A stretch of DNA of 64,000 nucleotides from Linepithema humile (lineage: Eukaryota; Arthropoda; Insecta; Hymenoptera; Formicidae). The notes beneath the pieces are model-generated. The model did no database searches, was not told the origin of the DNA, and saw nothing but the letters and a program-made list of their open reading frames with translations. The stretch's first letter is position 1, and the number at the start of each line of letters is the position of its first letter. Below, one piece after another: positions 21,525-35,040 of this stretch. Location of the stretch: positions 22,936,431-23,000,430 of the forward strand of contig NC_090128.1 of the NCBI RefSeq assembly GCF_040581485.1, written 5' to 3'. Both the position numbers and the translations under genes were made by a program.

Positions 21525-22724
21525 TTATAATTGTTGGACAATCTGTCTGCGCTTTTCAGCAGCTTCAAAATTTTCTTCATCTATCATATTATCATCTACA
21601 AGTCCTTCCATATCTGCATCGATCATATAATTTTCTTCTTCTATAAATAATCTATCACCATTAATAATAAAATTATGTAACACACAAGCTGCCGCGATCA
21701 TATTATTACCTAATTCAAAGTCGGAAATATCTAAATATTTTAATCTTCTAAATTTTACTTTTAACAATCCAAAAGCTGTTTCAATAATAGATCTTATTGA
21801 GCTTAGTTTTGTATTGTATGAAATCTGAGAACGTGTTAAGTGTCCATTATCTTTGAACGGTGTCATTAGATTGCATAGCAGAGGATAAGCTGTATCTCCA
21901 ATTAAATGTAAATTATTTTCAATTAAAGGTGCTTCTGCATTTGTCATATATTGAAACAATGGACTGTTTCTGAAAACTCTAGCGTCGTGCATACGTCCTG
22001 GCATTCCAATAAAGATATCTATAAATAATCCTTTATGATCACAAACCCCTGTAAACAGTTTTTATTTTTTATTATTAAATTAAATATATTTTACTAAATT
22101 ATTATCATATAACAGTAAAATTTAATATAAATAAATAATTATTATGTAAGATTCTAGTAATTACATATTTTATTTTGAGATTACAAAATATATTGAAATT
22201 GTATAATTTAAACGTATAATCTTTACCCTGCAATATAATAGAGTAAAATCCCTTTCTATTATAATAATCAGTAGCATTTCCTATGGGTTGCTTACATGGA
22301 ATATGACATCCATCTATAGCCCCAATTACACCTGGAAACCCTCGTGATCTATTTTGAAATATCTAAAATTATAAGTGATAATAAAGAATTATTTCATATA
22401 TTAATAGAAAAAAGTGCATTTTAATTGAACAACATACATTACTAGATAACTGACACTGAATTGCATTTGGCCATTTTATGTATTCAGGCATTAACATTAC
22501 CAATGCATTAATAACATTCTTAAATATTTTATGACCAGTACTTTTTCCTAAATCAAATCTATCGCCTGCAGCTAAGAAACTTTCTGGTTTAGCCAAAATC
22601 CAGATTGTAAACATCAATTTTTTTTCCATGCTTACATTAACATTTTCCTCGTTAATAAAAGGAGCAACTACATTAAGCAATTCCTATAATAAAAAATATG
22701 TAATTTTTCAAATAAAAGATATAA

Positions 22725-22765
<41 letters not shown>

Positions 22766-23323
22766 CATATTATATTTATATACTTTATTATTATAAATTT
22801 TTTCTACAATATAGTAATATAAAAAATAGTCAACTTTAAAAGTTATTTTCTTTAGTTTATTTTTGTGTGCTACAAATATTATACATACTCACATACAGCA
22901 TATATATATATATATAATATATAAATACTGTGTGTGTAAATATAATCATTTATAGACAAATAAACTAAGATAATAATTTTGATGGTAAAAATGGATTATT
23001 TTTTATATTTTAGAAAAAATTTATAAATATATATATATATATATGCACATATATAGTATATATTTTTATATGAATGTATATCTGTCTATATCTATAAATA
23101 CCTGAAACGTGCGTCGTGACATTCTAAAATGTTCAATAAAATGTATATCTGTATACCGAGGAATTGTTATTTCGAAATAATTTTTATTTCGTACTCTTTC
23201 ATTTCGCCTTCTGATTCTTAAATCTGCCAATTCGTGGTCCAATTCTTCTATTATAATATTCATAATAAAATGTAATATATCTAGGTCATCATCCATCAAC
23301 ATAATTAACATTGCATATTCCAT
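21525..23323 (-). CDS. PIF/Harbinger transposase (HARBI1-like, DDE_Tnp_4)
   Basis: Four exons on the minus strand: 23323-23102, 22683-22438, 22362-22227 and 22048-21525; 1128 nt, 375 aa, all junctions GT-AG and in phase. The start is the first ATG in the open frame. DDE core: GAIDGCHI (first Asp), FIGMPGRMHDARVFRNS (second Asp) and IIETAFGLLKVKFRRL (Glu). HARBI1-type features VIGAIDG and AACVLHNFII are present. The enzyme cuts and reinserts the element at 3-bp targets. No stop or frameshift was seen, so it looks functional. The gene converges with the Myb/SANT-like gene. Confidence 0.9.
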
Positions 23324-23570
23324 AATGTAACCACACACGTATACTTCGTATTGAGTTATAACCTATAATAATAAAGCGTTTAGCGCTGATTTCTGCTGAA
23401 CGACCATCTTTAGTATGTTGGAAAAAATGGCGATTGTTTAGGAACATGTTGGAAAATCATAAATCGCTAGCGAGCGTTCAGCAGAAAATCTTGCAACAGT
23501 TGCAAAGCTGCTTGTTCTGCTGAACGCGGCCATTCATTACTTTAAACGACACTCCCGATAACCGTTCATT

Positions 23571-23698
23571 GGGCGCGTTCAGCAGAACAAATCGCTTGGT
23601 AGCAATCAAACATGATTGGCTCTTACTTTTAGAACCAACAAATCAACGTTAAGTGTTGACTAGACGACAATTCAGCAATTGTTCTGCTGAACGCAGCC
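23571..23698. mobile_element. 128-bp PIF/Harbinger MITE
   Basis: Begins GGGCGCGTTCAGCAGAAC, flanked by ATT (23568-23570, 23699-23701). The 26-bp stretch beginning CATTACTTTAAACGACACTC occurs on both sides of it (about 23535 and 23698), which suggests a local duplication. Confidence 0.85.
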
Positions 23699-23957
23699 AT
23701 TACTTTAAACGACACTCCCGGTAAAAATTTATACTCATGTATTTTAACCTTTTACGCACGATCGTTGACTTGAATCGACTAAGCAACTAACCTCTCGATT
23801 ACTCTTCGGCTACTCTCCGCTACTCTGCTAGATAACACTACTTAGCAAGTATCTATCGTATTGAAAAAATTAATATTGATAAGATACTTAATTAATAGTT
23901 AAATGTTTTCACATCTTGCTTGGTCCTGTTTCTGAACTGTTGTAAGTAGCTTGCATA

Positions 23958-24323
23958 GGGTGTTTACGATAATTCAAGTTCGAGTTAGTTTTACTAGGGC
24001 CGAAAAATGAGATAGACATAACCATCTAGAACCTTTATGATTCATGACAACTCGACGCTGTCTTGTACTGCTTGAGTTAAATTCATTGAATTTGTTGAGT
24101 TTATTAAGCAAATTTTATTGTAATAGAAAAATGTCAACTGCAAATCAGTCTATGAAAGAAACAAATAATGTTGGTATGTATATTGGTATACCTCTTTAAT
24201 AAATTAATAATAATATAATTAATAATAATAATAAATGACATTTTTCTATTACAATAAAATTTGCTCTATCTCATTTTTCGGTCCTAGTAAAACTAACTCG
24301 AACTTGAATTATCGTAAACACCC
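23958..24323. mobile_element. TIR element, 366 bp, upstream of Prp4k
   Basis: Near-perfect inverted ends starting GGGTGTTTACGATAATTC, flanked by ATA (23955-23957, 24324-24326). A second inverted pair (about 24113-24135 and 24236-24262) makes much of it self-complementary. An ATG followed by an exon-like 43-base stretch and GTATGT (24131-24177) lies in the centre; its meaning is unclear. Confidence 0.75.
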
Positions 24324-24328
24324 ATATA

Positions 24329-24473
24329 GCGTTTTCGATTATACAGGATTTGAACGACCCAGGGTTGATTAATCACTATTTTACTATAAATGCAAGTCTT
24401 TCATTGGTGGAGAGGTTGCAATGACGTCATTAACCAACCCTGGGTCGTTCAAATCCTGTATAATCGAAAACGC
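24329..24473. mobile_element. Tc1/mariner-type MITE, 145 bp
   Basis: About 40-bp inverted ends GCGTTTTCGATTATACAGGA flanked by TA on both sides (24327-24328, 24474-24475). It lies 255 bp before the Prp4k start codon. Confidence 0.8.
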
Positions 24474-24727
24474 TAATAGTGTCACTTCAATTCGATTTCG
24501 ATATATCGATATAATTCATTCGATTTTCGTAAATCGATAGTTATCGATACAAGCGTGTGGAAACAGTTCATACGAAACGATAGAACTTGCAAGATGGCCT
24601 CGTACTGAGAAATCTGTGTATTCGTGTATTCATCACAAGTTGCAATCATTGTAATCATTTAGATTATTGGAATTGCTGTGTGTAGTGATTTTGTGTTGCA
24701 TCTATTAATTATCCACTAAACTTAATC

Positions 24728-27700
24728 ATGGGGTAAGTGCATTGTGGTCTTGCAAGTTAATATTACAGTATCAACAGAGGAAGATCACCATGTCTCAATT
24801 TATTGAGTGAATTCAAGAGATTGAATACTCTCTATCTGTCATACAACACATTGTTTTACTAGAATATTTATTTAATATATATTGCAGCACATCAGATTTG
24901 GAAGGTCTCGAATGCAAGAGAGAATCTTTAGGATTAGATTCTGATACAGATGGAGTGTCTGATCAAAGAAAAAAAAAGAAAAGAAAACACAAGCATCATA
25001 AGCATAAGAAAGAAAAATTAATTGAAAGAGAAGACGAACGATTAGACAGGCAAGAAAAGTATAGCTTTAATGTAAATAACCAATCTGATAAGTGTATTAA
25101 TTAAAATTACAATAATATCTCTTTATAGGCGAAAGCATAAGAAACATAAAAGACAGAGGAAAGAAAGGGATATGGAAAATGGTACCATGGATGAGAAATT
25201 AATCGCAAATGTGGTACATAAAGAAGTCGATATGAATGGAAAAACAAAAAATTCTGTATTAGAAGTTGTTTCTACGGAAGAAAGTGAAGATGAAAAATTA
25301 GTTGATCTAGATTCTGATGAAGTAGATTGTACAATCATAGAAGATGATATTGATCTTGAAGAGTTAATGAAACAAAAGGTATGTATGCATTTATAATTAA
25401 TTAAAATAGCAAAACACACACACATACACAGATTCTGTATCATGTATTATATAACTGTTTAATTTATTACAATTTTATGGCATGAGCAGGAACGATTACA
25501 AGCATGTTTAGTACAATATCTCTCAGATGAATCGGAGAAAGGAGAAGACAAGGAACTACAAGAAGAGGAAGAAGTCAAAACAGCGGTAGAAACACCTGAT
25601 GTGATACTAGTGGAAGACGATAGTGACACCAATGATGTACCATTGAAGAAACAAACTAGAAGCAAATCAGGTAGCAGAGAATGTAAGAAAATAATAAAGA
25701 CCGAAAGACGTGTTATAGTTGATATGACTAGAGACAGGAAAACTCGTGAACAACACAAAGATAAGAGAAGAGATTTTGATAGGAAAAGAGATGAGAAAAT
25801 CCGATCTAGAGAGGAAGGAAAAAGAGAAGAGAATCGAAAAGACGATAGATCTCGAAAAGCCAGTGAAAGACAAAAGGAGGATACAAGAAAAGATGAATTG
25901 AATAGAAAAACAGATGATGAACAAAAACGTAAAGATCTTATACGAAAAGATGAAACACGAAAAAGAGAATCAGATAGACGGTAAGTAAATGAAAATTGGA
26001 ATTGCTTTTCTTACTTCAATAATCTTACTTCAATAATCATTGATATAATGTAGAAATGCAATTATATTTTGCATACCTCTACATACATACATACATATAT
26101 GGATGCTTGTATATGTGTGTGTGTGTGTATATATATGTATGTATATTCACAATTTATGTTTATAGAGAAGAGAATCGAAGACGAGAGCCGATTCGTCATA
26201 GTCCAAAAACCCGTAATGAGGCAAAGAATTCAGATAATAAAGGTCGTGACAGGTTGGGAAGTCGTGAGCGTCAAGACAGCCGAGATCGCCACATTAGTCA
26301 TGATCGACGCAGTCGCGACAGACCATCGAGCAGGGAACCTCGTCGTCATGCTAGTCGCGACAAGAGAGACAGTAGAAGTAAGGATCGACATGGAAATAGA
26401 GATCGACACGACAGTAGTCGTGATCGACGAGATAATCGGTATCATGACCATCGAATTGAAGACCGATCTCGCAGCACCGCAAGAAGATCACGCAGTCTTA
26501 CACGAATCAGGTCGGAAAGAGAACGAAACGATCGATATAAAAGATCTAGATCACCCTCTCGAAATCGCAGAGATCGGGATAAGCAGCAAACCAGGGACCA
26601 TGTCAGAGATCGCGAGAGAGATAGAGAAAAAAACAGCAAAAGAGAACGTAGCGATAAATATAAGGATTCTTTATCGGAAGGTCTTAAAGTAGAACATTCG
26701 GAGAGCTCGAGCGAAGAGGATATCAAAGACATCGATATCGAAGAAGAAGAAGATGAAGAAGCAATTATAGAACGTCGACGAAAACAAAGAGAAGAATTGC
26801 TCAAAGTAAGTAAATTATCGATCGCATATGTACATTGGATGCGTACATTTTATTATTGAATTATTATAATCATATTATCTTTTCTCTTCTACAGAGATTA
26901 GGTGGACCAAATGAAGACTCCAATATGTCTGCCGACATAAATGTTCCTGGTTCTCCGGAAAGCCAATCTAATATATCACAAAAATCTATAGAAGCTCCAT
27001 CCAATAACAATGAATCTATTTTGGAAAGTCATACTCCACCACTGCCCACAGAAAAATTAGAGTCTCCACCTCCAGCCAAGAAAAGAAAATCTAGATTTGA
27101 GGACGCGCCACCAAATGAATCTGACAAAACCGGGAACATTAAGATGTCCGAGAGATTTAAACAGGAGGAAAAACAAACTTCAAAGAAATCGAACGAATGG
27201 GACATGTTTGCAGAAGCAGATAATATCGGAGATTTTAATGTATATATTATCTAATTTTTTTTTGTTAGTTTTAATTTATTCCTTATATTGTTTTTTTATT
27301 GGAATTATTATTTTTAGAGCCCCACACTTGAAGGAAAGCGTCAGGGAGGACCAGATAATCCTAGTTTAACGGATAATTGGGATGACGCTGAAGGATATTA
27401 TCGGTTAGTTATATATCACTTTGCCGATGTTAAAAAAAATTCATTTAGAGACTAACATTTAATTTGAAAGCTAATAATGATGTAATCTAATTTTTAGCGT
27501 ACGTGTCGGCGAAACACTAGATGCGCGATATGTAGTCTATGGATATACAGGACAAGGGGTATTTAGTAATGTTGTAAGAGCAAGAGATAGCGCTAGAGGA
27601 AATTTGGATGTAGCTGTAAAGATAATAAGGAACAATGAAATAATGTAGGTACAACATTTCTAATTTCCGTTCGATTATGATATATGAATGTTATTACTTT

Positions 27701-29451
27701 TTTCATTTCTCTACAGGCATAGAACCGGTTTGAAGGAGCTAGAAATCCTTAGGAAGTTAAATGACGCTGATCCGGAGGATAGATTTCATTGCTTGCGTTT
27801 ATTTAGGCATTTCTTTCATAAAAATCACTTGTGCATGGTTTTCGAACCTTTAGCCATGAATTTAAGAGAAGTATGTATCACTGATATGCATTTATTATAC
27901 ACGAAATTTGAATAATTAAAACAATGTTATAATAATCTTGTTTGTTGGAAAATTGCAGGTTTTAAAAAAGTATGGCAAAGACGTTGGTTTACACGTTAAA
28001 GCGGTAAGATCGTATACGCAGCAACTTTTTCTAGCACTAAAGTTATTAAAACGTGCAAATATTCTACATGCTGACATCAAACCGGATAATATTCTAGTCA
28101 GTGAAAGCAAGTTAGTACTAAAACTCTGTGATTTTGGTTCCGCATCGCACGCCCATGAAAATGAAATAACACCGTACTTAGTTTCAAGATTTTATCGTGC
28201 GCCTGAAATTAGTAAGTATTTCACTTCGATTAATTATAACCCATTTCGTTATTCCAATTCTCTTTTTCGTTTATGTATAACGTTTAATATATTATTTATA
28301 ACTTTTATTGTACTTTGTTTTCATCTGGAAATCTTCAACGTATATCGCCACTATTATTTTCGATAAATACAAATATCAAGTGTGTAACATCGTTTAATTA
28401 ACGACGTTACGTGCGCATATGTTAGATGATTCTACTGATGATTTATATCTCGCAGTATCTGACAGGCATTCCTAGCAAACCACATACAGCGGCTTTGCGA
28501 GCATTAGCTTCAGCCTTTTCGTTTCACGCCAATAATTAGAACCGAAATAGGTAGTTACAATCATGACAAACATTTAGTAACAAAAAATTCAATTGAGTGC
28601 TACATATTATATGTCCTACATTTTATTACATACAGTCTATTACATTTTATTAATATGTAACTATATTTTATTGTTTAAATATTGTTTAAAAAAAAAAAAA
28701 AAAAAAACATGCAATACGCGTGTTATAAGTTAACTCAAACATTCATGACGTTGAAGAAATGGTAAAAAATTGCATTTCAAATGGCTCGAACCGAAAGTAA
28801 TATCGTTATTTTCTAGTTCTTGGTATACCATATGATTTTGGCATTGACATGTGGTCCGTGGGATGCACCATATACGAACTATACACCGGAAAAATAATGT
28901 TCTCGGGGAAAACGAACAACCAAATGTTAAAGTACTTCATGGATCTGAAAGGCAAAATGCCGAACAAACTAATTAGGAAAGGCACATTCAAGGATCAACA
29001 TTTTGACAGTAACTGCAATTTCCTGTATCACGAGGTTGATAAAGTTACGGAACGGGTAAGTCGATAACAATTTTACCCATGATCTTGCCTCGCAAACGCG
29101 CGGTAAGTAACGCTTGTTTTCTATGCGTCACCGCCACCGATAAAATAGAAAAAAAAATTTTTAATAACGCCATATTTTTGCTAAAGATACTTTTGCGGTG
29201 TTCGTTAAAGAAATCACATAGAACTCACTATTGGATAATACGGCTTCTAGGAAAAGGTCGTCGTAATGTCGACACTGCCAGCGACTCGCGATCTCAGTGC
29301 AGAACTCGGTGGGAATTCATTACCACCAGAACAAAGTCGCAAAGTCGGACAATTAAAGGATTTATTGGAACGAACTCTGATGCTGGACGCGGGAAAGAGA
29401 ATCACTGTGAATCATGCCCTGGCGCATCCCTTTATACAAGAAAAAATATAG
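24728..29451 (+). CDS. Prp4k: Serine/threonine-protein kinase PRP4 homolog (PRPF4B)
   Basis: Twelve coding exons: 24728-24732, 24888-25058, 25129-25378, 25490-25980, 26166-26805, 26895-27239, 27318-27403, 27498-27644, 27717-27870, 27959-28211, 28817-29055 and 29251-29451; 2982 nt, 993 aa (human about 1007). The first coding exon is only ATGGG. The N-terminal two thirds are Lys/His-rich (RKHKKHKR), acidic, then Arg/Ser/Asp-rich like splicing factors. The kinase domain starts near residue 664: GQGVFSNVVRA loop, VAVKII lysine, HADIKPDN catalytic loop, DFGSASH, RFYRAPEI, and a PFIQEKI C-terminus. PRP4 kinases phosphorylate spliceosome proteins and act in tri-snRNP and B-complex maturation in the nucleus. 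The gene converges on the inositol monophosphatase gene. Confidence 0.95.
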
Positions 29452-32400
29452 GTAACCCTGTCCGGGGTCCTTTAGCATCGAAGAATTCACTGACGTAACT
29501 TTGTAAAATGCCGTTAACAATCCTCCCTATCAATGTTAAACGTTCCGGATTACGTGGTAGGAGCGCGGTATGTCTCTCTATTTCTCTGTCTCTTTCTATC
29601 ATTCTCAACCCTTTTCCTCTCCCACCATCCAAAATATTCTCGTTTTTTTTTTTACACTGAATTATGTGTATTCTATTCATAAAATATCCTAATCATTTAG
29701 CAGGAGGAGGCGGTACAAAATTTTATAAATCGTCTATCATGTAAAAGTTGCAATAAAGGGCAAATACAGTTCTGACATTGCACGAAACGTTATACTGCAT
29801 GAATCGAAAAACATCATTTAATTGCGTATTATTAGATTGACAGAATATATGTAATATTTTTATACCTAATAATCCAATTATAATATTGGATATAATAATA
29901 GATAAACGAATTTCGTTATTACGTAGATAATTTGTAAAATAGTCTACTGTAACGTATTTACAAATTTTATCATTAATCAATAGACAATTATTTATCAATA
30001 TAAAGTATAACGGTTCGATTTATATATATATATATCTCTATCTCAGTTTCCCCATACAAAACAGGGACCTGCCGATTTCCATAATTACATTGTGTATTTG
30101 TGAAAAAATGGGGATGAAAGCAACGACCGCCTCTTTCAGCACAAACTAGCATCAGATATCGGAAACTCAATACACATTGGTTCATAGTAGTTTCCTTTTT
30201 CCAATTCTCATGACTTAAGGAGCACGAGTCCTTATGAACAGCATCCTTTATAAACAATTAGATAGGTCGTGCGTTCATGTGAAATTGTACGTTATTTTAA
30301 AGATCATATTTCGAAGCGAGGATTCATATCTGTAAAGAACTGTAAGCCCCCTTGTGGATCACACTGTTCGATCCGTTTTAGAGTATTTCATTAGCGAGCA
30401 TACGTGCATACAACATTTAGAAGCCTTAGTGGCAAAAAAATTGTTCTAATTGGAAAATAAATTGTATAGCAAATAGGTCAGTTATTGAAATAAAACTATA
30501 CATAACACACAATAAGAATAATATCCTGCATTTTGTCTTTTCAGTCTTGAATCACGAGTGAATATGTCCAATCGAAATGTTTTTTACAGACGTATTTTTC
30601 TCTTTTTCTCTCGTTATCTCTATCTCCATTTCTTCATTTCTATCTTTGAAATTTGAACAGGATTACAAGTAGACACGTTTGATGAATCCCATTCTCTAAC
30701 AGCGATAACATAATATGATAAATATACATTTGCGATAACAATGTTTAATATTTAATAGTATACTAATAGTCATATACACAATGATTGAAGAAAATGTTTA
30801 TCTAATATTTCTATTATATATATATATATATATATTCATATATTTGTGATAATGTTAAATAGAAGTAAAGGTACAATTATTTGTAATGCAATATGCAAAG
30901 TTTCTAGTTAAAAACTCTACTAAAATGTTATAAGCGATAACAATTATTGAATAGTTATGTAGCAATCTGCTTTAAGTAAGTCATATCACTGCAGGTGTGG
31001 CACTTGAATTATTGATAGCGTCCACATTTCTCATACTCTACGATCTTAAAATCGGACTGTAATATAGAAAATTTTATGATTCATTTGAAATTAGAACCAA
31101 ATATTGATGCTGTTGTGAATGGTTCATGGCATGATCTTGAAAATTACAAGATTGTACGAGACTGCTTATGTTTCAGATGTGTCTTCAATTCAAATCATCG
31201 TTAAGTGCGGTCGGACCTTTAGCGAGGGCCTTTAGCGCCGATCCCGTTACAAGGTATTCATGGGGGATTGCCTTATGGGATACTTAGCACATCCGCTTCT
31301 CAGTATACTATTATATGTTTAGTACACTTTATAATGACGAGGTCATAAGCCGTACGAAAGTAGTCTGAATCTTGGGAATGTATCCAATAAACTTTTTTAT
31401 TGGAATATTATTCGAGATAAGATAATATAGAATTTTGATCAAGTGTTCCCAAACAATTTTTATATTATAATTATAGTATTTTAATATTTGTAAAATTAGT
31501 CTTGTAAAGTGACACTTGAAAAGAGTAAAATGTGAATGTAATACACGCGTTTAGTATTTTTGTTAAACGAGAGGGGTGATATAACAAAAATCGATCAAAT
31601 CAAATTGTCGTGAACAGGAAAAATTTCTCAATACAGAAGTAAAAGTATACTACGAAACTACCATTAGTATGTGCTGTTCTAATTGGCAATTTGGTAATGT
31701 TTCACTTGTAGCCCTCCCTGTGAGGAGGGGAGGCAATGGAAGAGGTGATGAAAACAATTGATGAGGAGGAAAGGAAAATGTGCGATAATACTCTTGCTAC
31801 CCTACATCGTGCCTACTACATTAAAGTACATGAACTGTCGCTAAAGAATTCAACAAGGTTTAGACAACGGTTTAACTAGATTTATATCCGTGCACACTAA
31901 GGTTTCTCTTAAAATTACGTGAGATCGCAATCGAGGACTCGTAAGTATATACACAGGTAAAGTACACGATTATAAAGATTTTAAGCGAAACTTTCAACTA
32001 TAATCCAACAAACATTATTAACATTTATACCTCTATTTTTTCAAAATTGTTTTAATCGAAAATTAAATTTTTAAGCAAAAAGGCGTTAAACATTTATATA
32101 ATACTAATATTTGTGGTTTTGAGTTTTCAGATATTTAAAGTCTACGCTCTATGAAAAAGCAAAACAGATGCGATAAATCCATTGTTCTAAAAAAACTCGC
32201 TCTACTTCCGTCCCTCTTTTCCTCTCTTTTTCTTTTTCTCTTTTCTTTTCTCTTTTCATAAGTGTTCGTAAAAAATATGTAGATATATATTAATGAATAA
32301 AATATTTATCAAACATCATAAAAATATGTATATCTCTATTTCCTTACAGTAGAAATAATATTTGTTTTAACTTTGGGGTTTATATTGAATCAGATGTGTA

Positions 32401-32932
32401 ATCAGAGAGAGATCTATGACATGAAGTATAAAAGGAGATATTAAATTTAAAAACTTATTATACGTACATGTGACAGAATGGATTTGTTGCACATTTTTTA
32501 ATATATTTTTAGAATAAAAATTATTAGTTATTTACTCTTTAAGAATATTAATTATTACTATTTAAAATCGCTATTGTTACTTTTATATAAGAATAGTAAA
32601 TAAGTCGTTTCTTGTTTTATATATTATAAAGGAAAAAAATGTATAGGAAAATATAAATTCTTTTACACATCATAAGTAAATAAATTTGACACTTTATTCC
32701 TTAAGCCATTCTACAAAATGCTTTAAATGCTTTAAAAAGAAGTTGATAATTTCACGAATGTTCTTTGGATCTCTGATAAAGTTACATAGATACCATCTTT
32801 TATAATAGTACAATTTTAATTTACATTTCTTGCTTTTAGGTAATAATATTTGCAATATCTCAAACGATTTAATTCGTCTGGTATTCATGCAAATGTAAAT
32901 TCTTTGCCTTCCATACAAAGCTTTCAAGCTTC
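29452..32932. other. Intergenic region between convergent genes
   Basis: 3.5 kb, AT-rich; probably includes a long Prp4k 3' UTR. No open frame with recognisable coding character. There is a short AT repeat near 30817-30833, a CT/TTTTC-rich stretch near 32207-32260 and a moderately GC stretch near 31200-31290 that I cannot assign. Confidence 0.5.
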
Positions 32933-35040
32933 TTAATCTCGTTCTGGATAATACTGAACTAATATTTTGGAAAGTTCTTGAGCTAGTTCCTTGGTTGATG
33001 CACACAGCGTTCTTCTGCTCATCACGTCAAATGGACCTCCTTTTGATGCAAGAATAAAGTAAATATTAGTTCTGCTTTAACGTGTCTATCTTTTATGCTT
33101 ATTTCATTGAAATTTATGCATAATGTCTTGCAACTGTTTACCAGCTGGATCTATCGACACACCGCCGGCTTCTCGAACGATTAGATCTCCCGCTGCAATG
33201 TCCCATGCATGTATGCCAAATTCAAAACAAACGTCAACACCACCAAGAGCCACCATACACATATTCAAGGCTGCTGAACCAAGCGACCGCAATCTGTATA
33301 CAATATGTAGATAAATTTTTTGCGAAGCTCTTTATACAGAAATGTAATTCAAAAGCATAATTTACCCATGAACACGTGCTGTAAGAAGCGTTATATTTTG
33401 TAACATTATTTTCAATTTTTCCGGATCTCTACTTGTTCCCATTTCCACCATTATTAGTGCCTTGCGCAATTCTGAAATAATATTAAATTAGATAAAGAGC
33501 TTATTGACTAGTCTAATACAATTTATGTTCCGAATACGAATATAAAATATATCTGCTAATGTTACGAATATATCTGCTAATATTCAAGAAACATTTTCAA
33601 ATTTAGAGCTAATAAACAACGGAAATGAAACAATACTATATAACTGATACACTTCATTGCTTAATTTGATACATTAATATTCAATATTCAGTTTAGATTC
33701 CTACGATCTAACATTTTATTAGAAATGGAAAGCAAATTACCTTTTTCTTCGGACACGTGAATCGGAGCACCATTGAGAAAAGCGCCTTTTCCTTTGCGAG
33801 CAGTAAAAAGTTGCTCCAGAATTGGATTATACACTATTCCTATTTCCGCTGTTTTATTAATAAGCAGCGCAACTGATATGCATGTATGCGGTAAACCATG
33901 AACAAAATTCATCGTACCGTCGATCGGATCAATTATCCATGTAGGCGCATCCGTTAATTCTATCTTCTGGCCTGAAGCAGTAGTCTCTTCGCCAATAAAT
34001 CTATTGTATATTTTAGAATATCAATATCAAAGTCGTATAAACTTTTTTTTTATATTTATTTAACTTAACGTTTACAAAATCTATTTTTTTACTTTCCTTC
34101 TTCTGAGATTGCATTTATTATTCATTAAGATTAATAATTCAGATTTTATTTTTCGGCCGAAATAGAAAATTGCATGTTAAATTTTGCACAAAGTTTACTA
34201 TTAAGATTGTGCAATTAATTAATTAAAAGGGGTATACACATATAATCTCCAATTTAAAAGAAAACAAATTATAAGTACGATACTAATAATTATAAATATT
34301 TAATTAAACTTACTTATGGTCAGGATATTTTGATAATACTCCATCGATTACAAGTTTTTCTACCTTTTGGTCCCATTCTGTAACCAAATCAACATCGCAC
34401 GACTTTGTGAGCACATCTTTGGGTTGATAAATTTTTTCCCTGATAATCTACATAAAAAATATAAAATCTAATATTATACAGTTTAAATCTTTTTACATAT
34501 AGTAATGGAAAATTAGATATTTCAATAATAAAATTTTTGAAACAAACTATTTATGAGCGTGAATAATTATATAATATAATTATTATATAATATCATCGAT
34601 CTATGATAAGAAGAAGAAAAATACGATTCAAGAGGCATAGCTTATTTTTCTCGCGACATTATTTTTACACAGTGCAAGAATTATCGTACATCTACAGTTG
34701 CAGTTGAGTAATTTTCAATACATCTTGTAGGATTGTTTAAATTGAAAAAAAATCATTATAGATGTGCATATTACTGATATATCAAAATATATAATTTAGT
34801 TTCAACAATTGGTAACTGTCGCTTGTGTCAAATAAGCCGAGATAATGTCATGACTCACGATTGAAAAAAACATTCCAACAGCTGTAAAATCGATAAACCT
34901 CATGTACATATCTGTGCTACATCCACAGGATAGAGATAAGGATGCTCGCATCTTATCTTGTGTTTAATGAATCGACTTACCGAACCAGCTTGCTTCACGA
35001 GCCGCAAAATCTCAATGTAACATTCGTCGATATCCAACAT
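32933..35040 (-). CDS. Inositol monophosphatase (IMPA1-type)
   Basis: Six exons on the minus strand: 35040-34981, 34447-34314, 34000-33741, 33471-33366, 33293-33142 and 33039-32933; 819 nt, 272 aa (human IMPA1 277). Motifs in order: WDQKVEKLVI, FIGEET, the metal site DPIDGTMNFVHG, and the second signature HAWDIAAGDLIVREAGG. It hydrolyses inositol monophosphates to myo-inositol with Mg2+, in the cytosol, and is part of the phosphoinositide cycle. All expected metal ligands are present, so it should be active. The start codon follows a short 5' leader. Confidence 0.95.

Larger units (their letters stand above)
18813..23531. mobile_element. Complete autonomous PIF/Harbinger transposon
   Basis: 4719 bp with terminal repeats GGCCGCGTTCAGCAGAAC and a 3-bp duplication ATT (18810-18812, 23532-23534). 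Each end has a subterminal inverted copy of the TIR core (CTGCCGAACGCTC near 18874; its partner near 23469). It encodes the two proteins typical of the superfamily, convergently: a Myb/SANT-like protein (plus) and a DDE transposase (minus). Both frames are open after splicing, so the element may be active. Confidence 0.92.
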
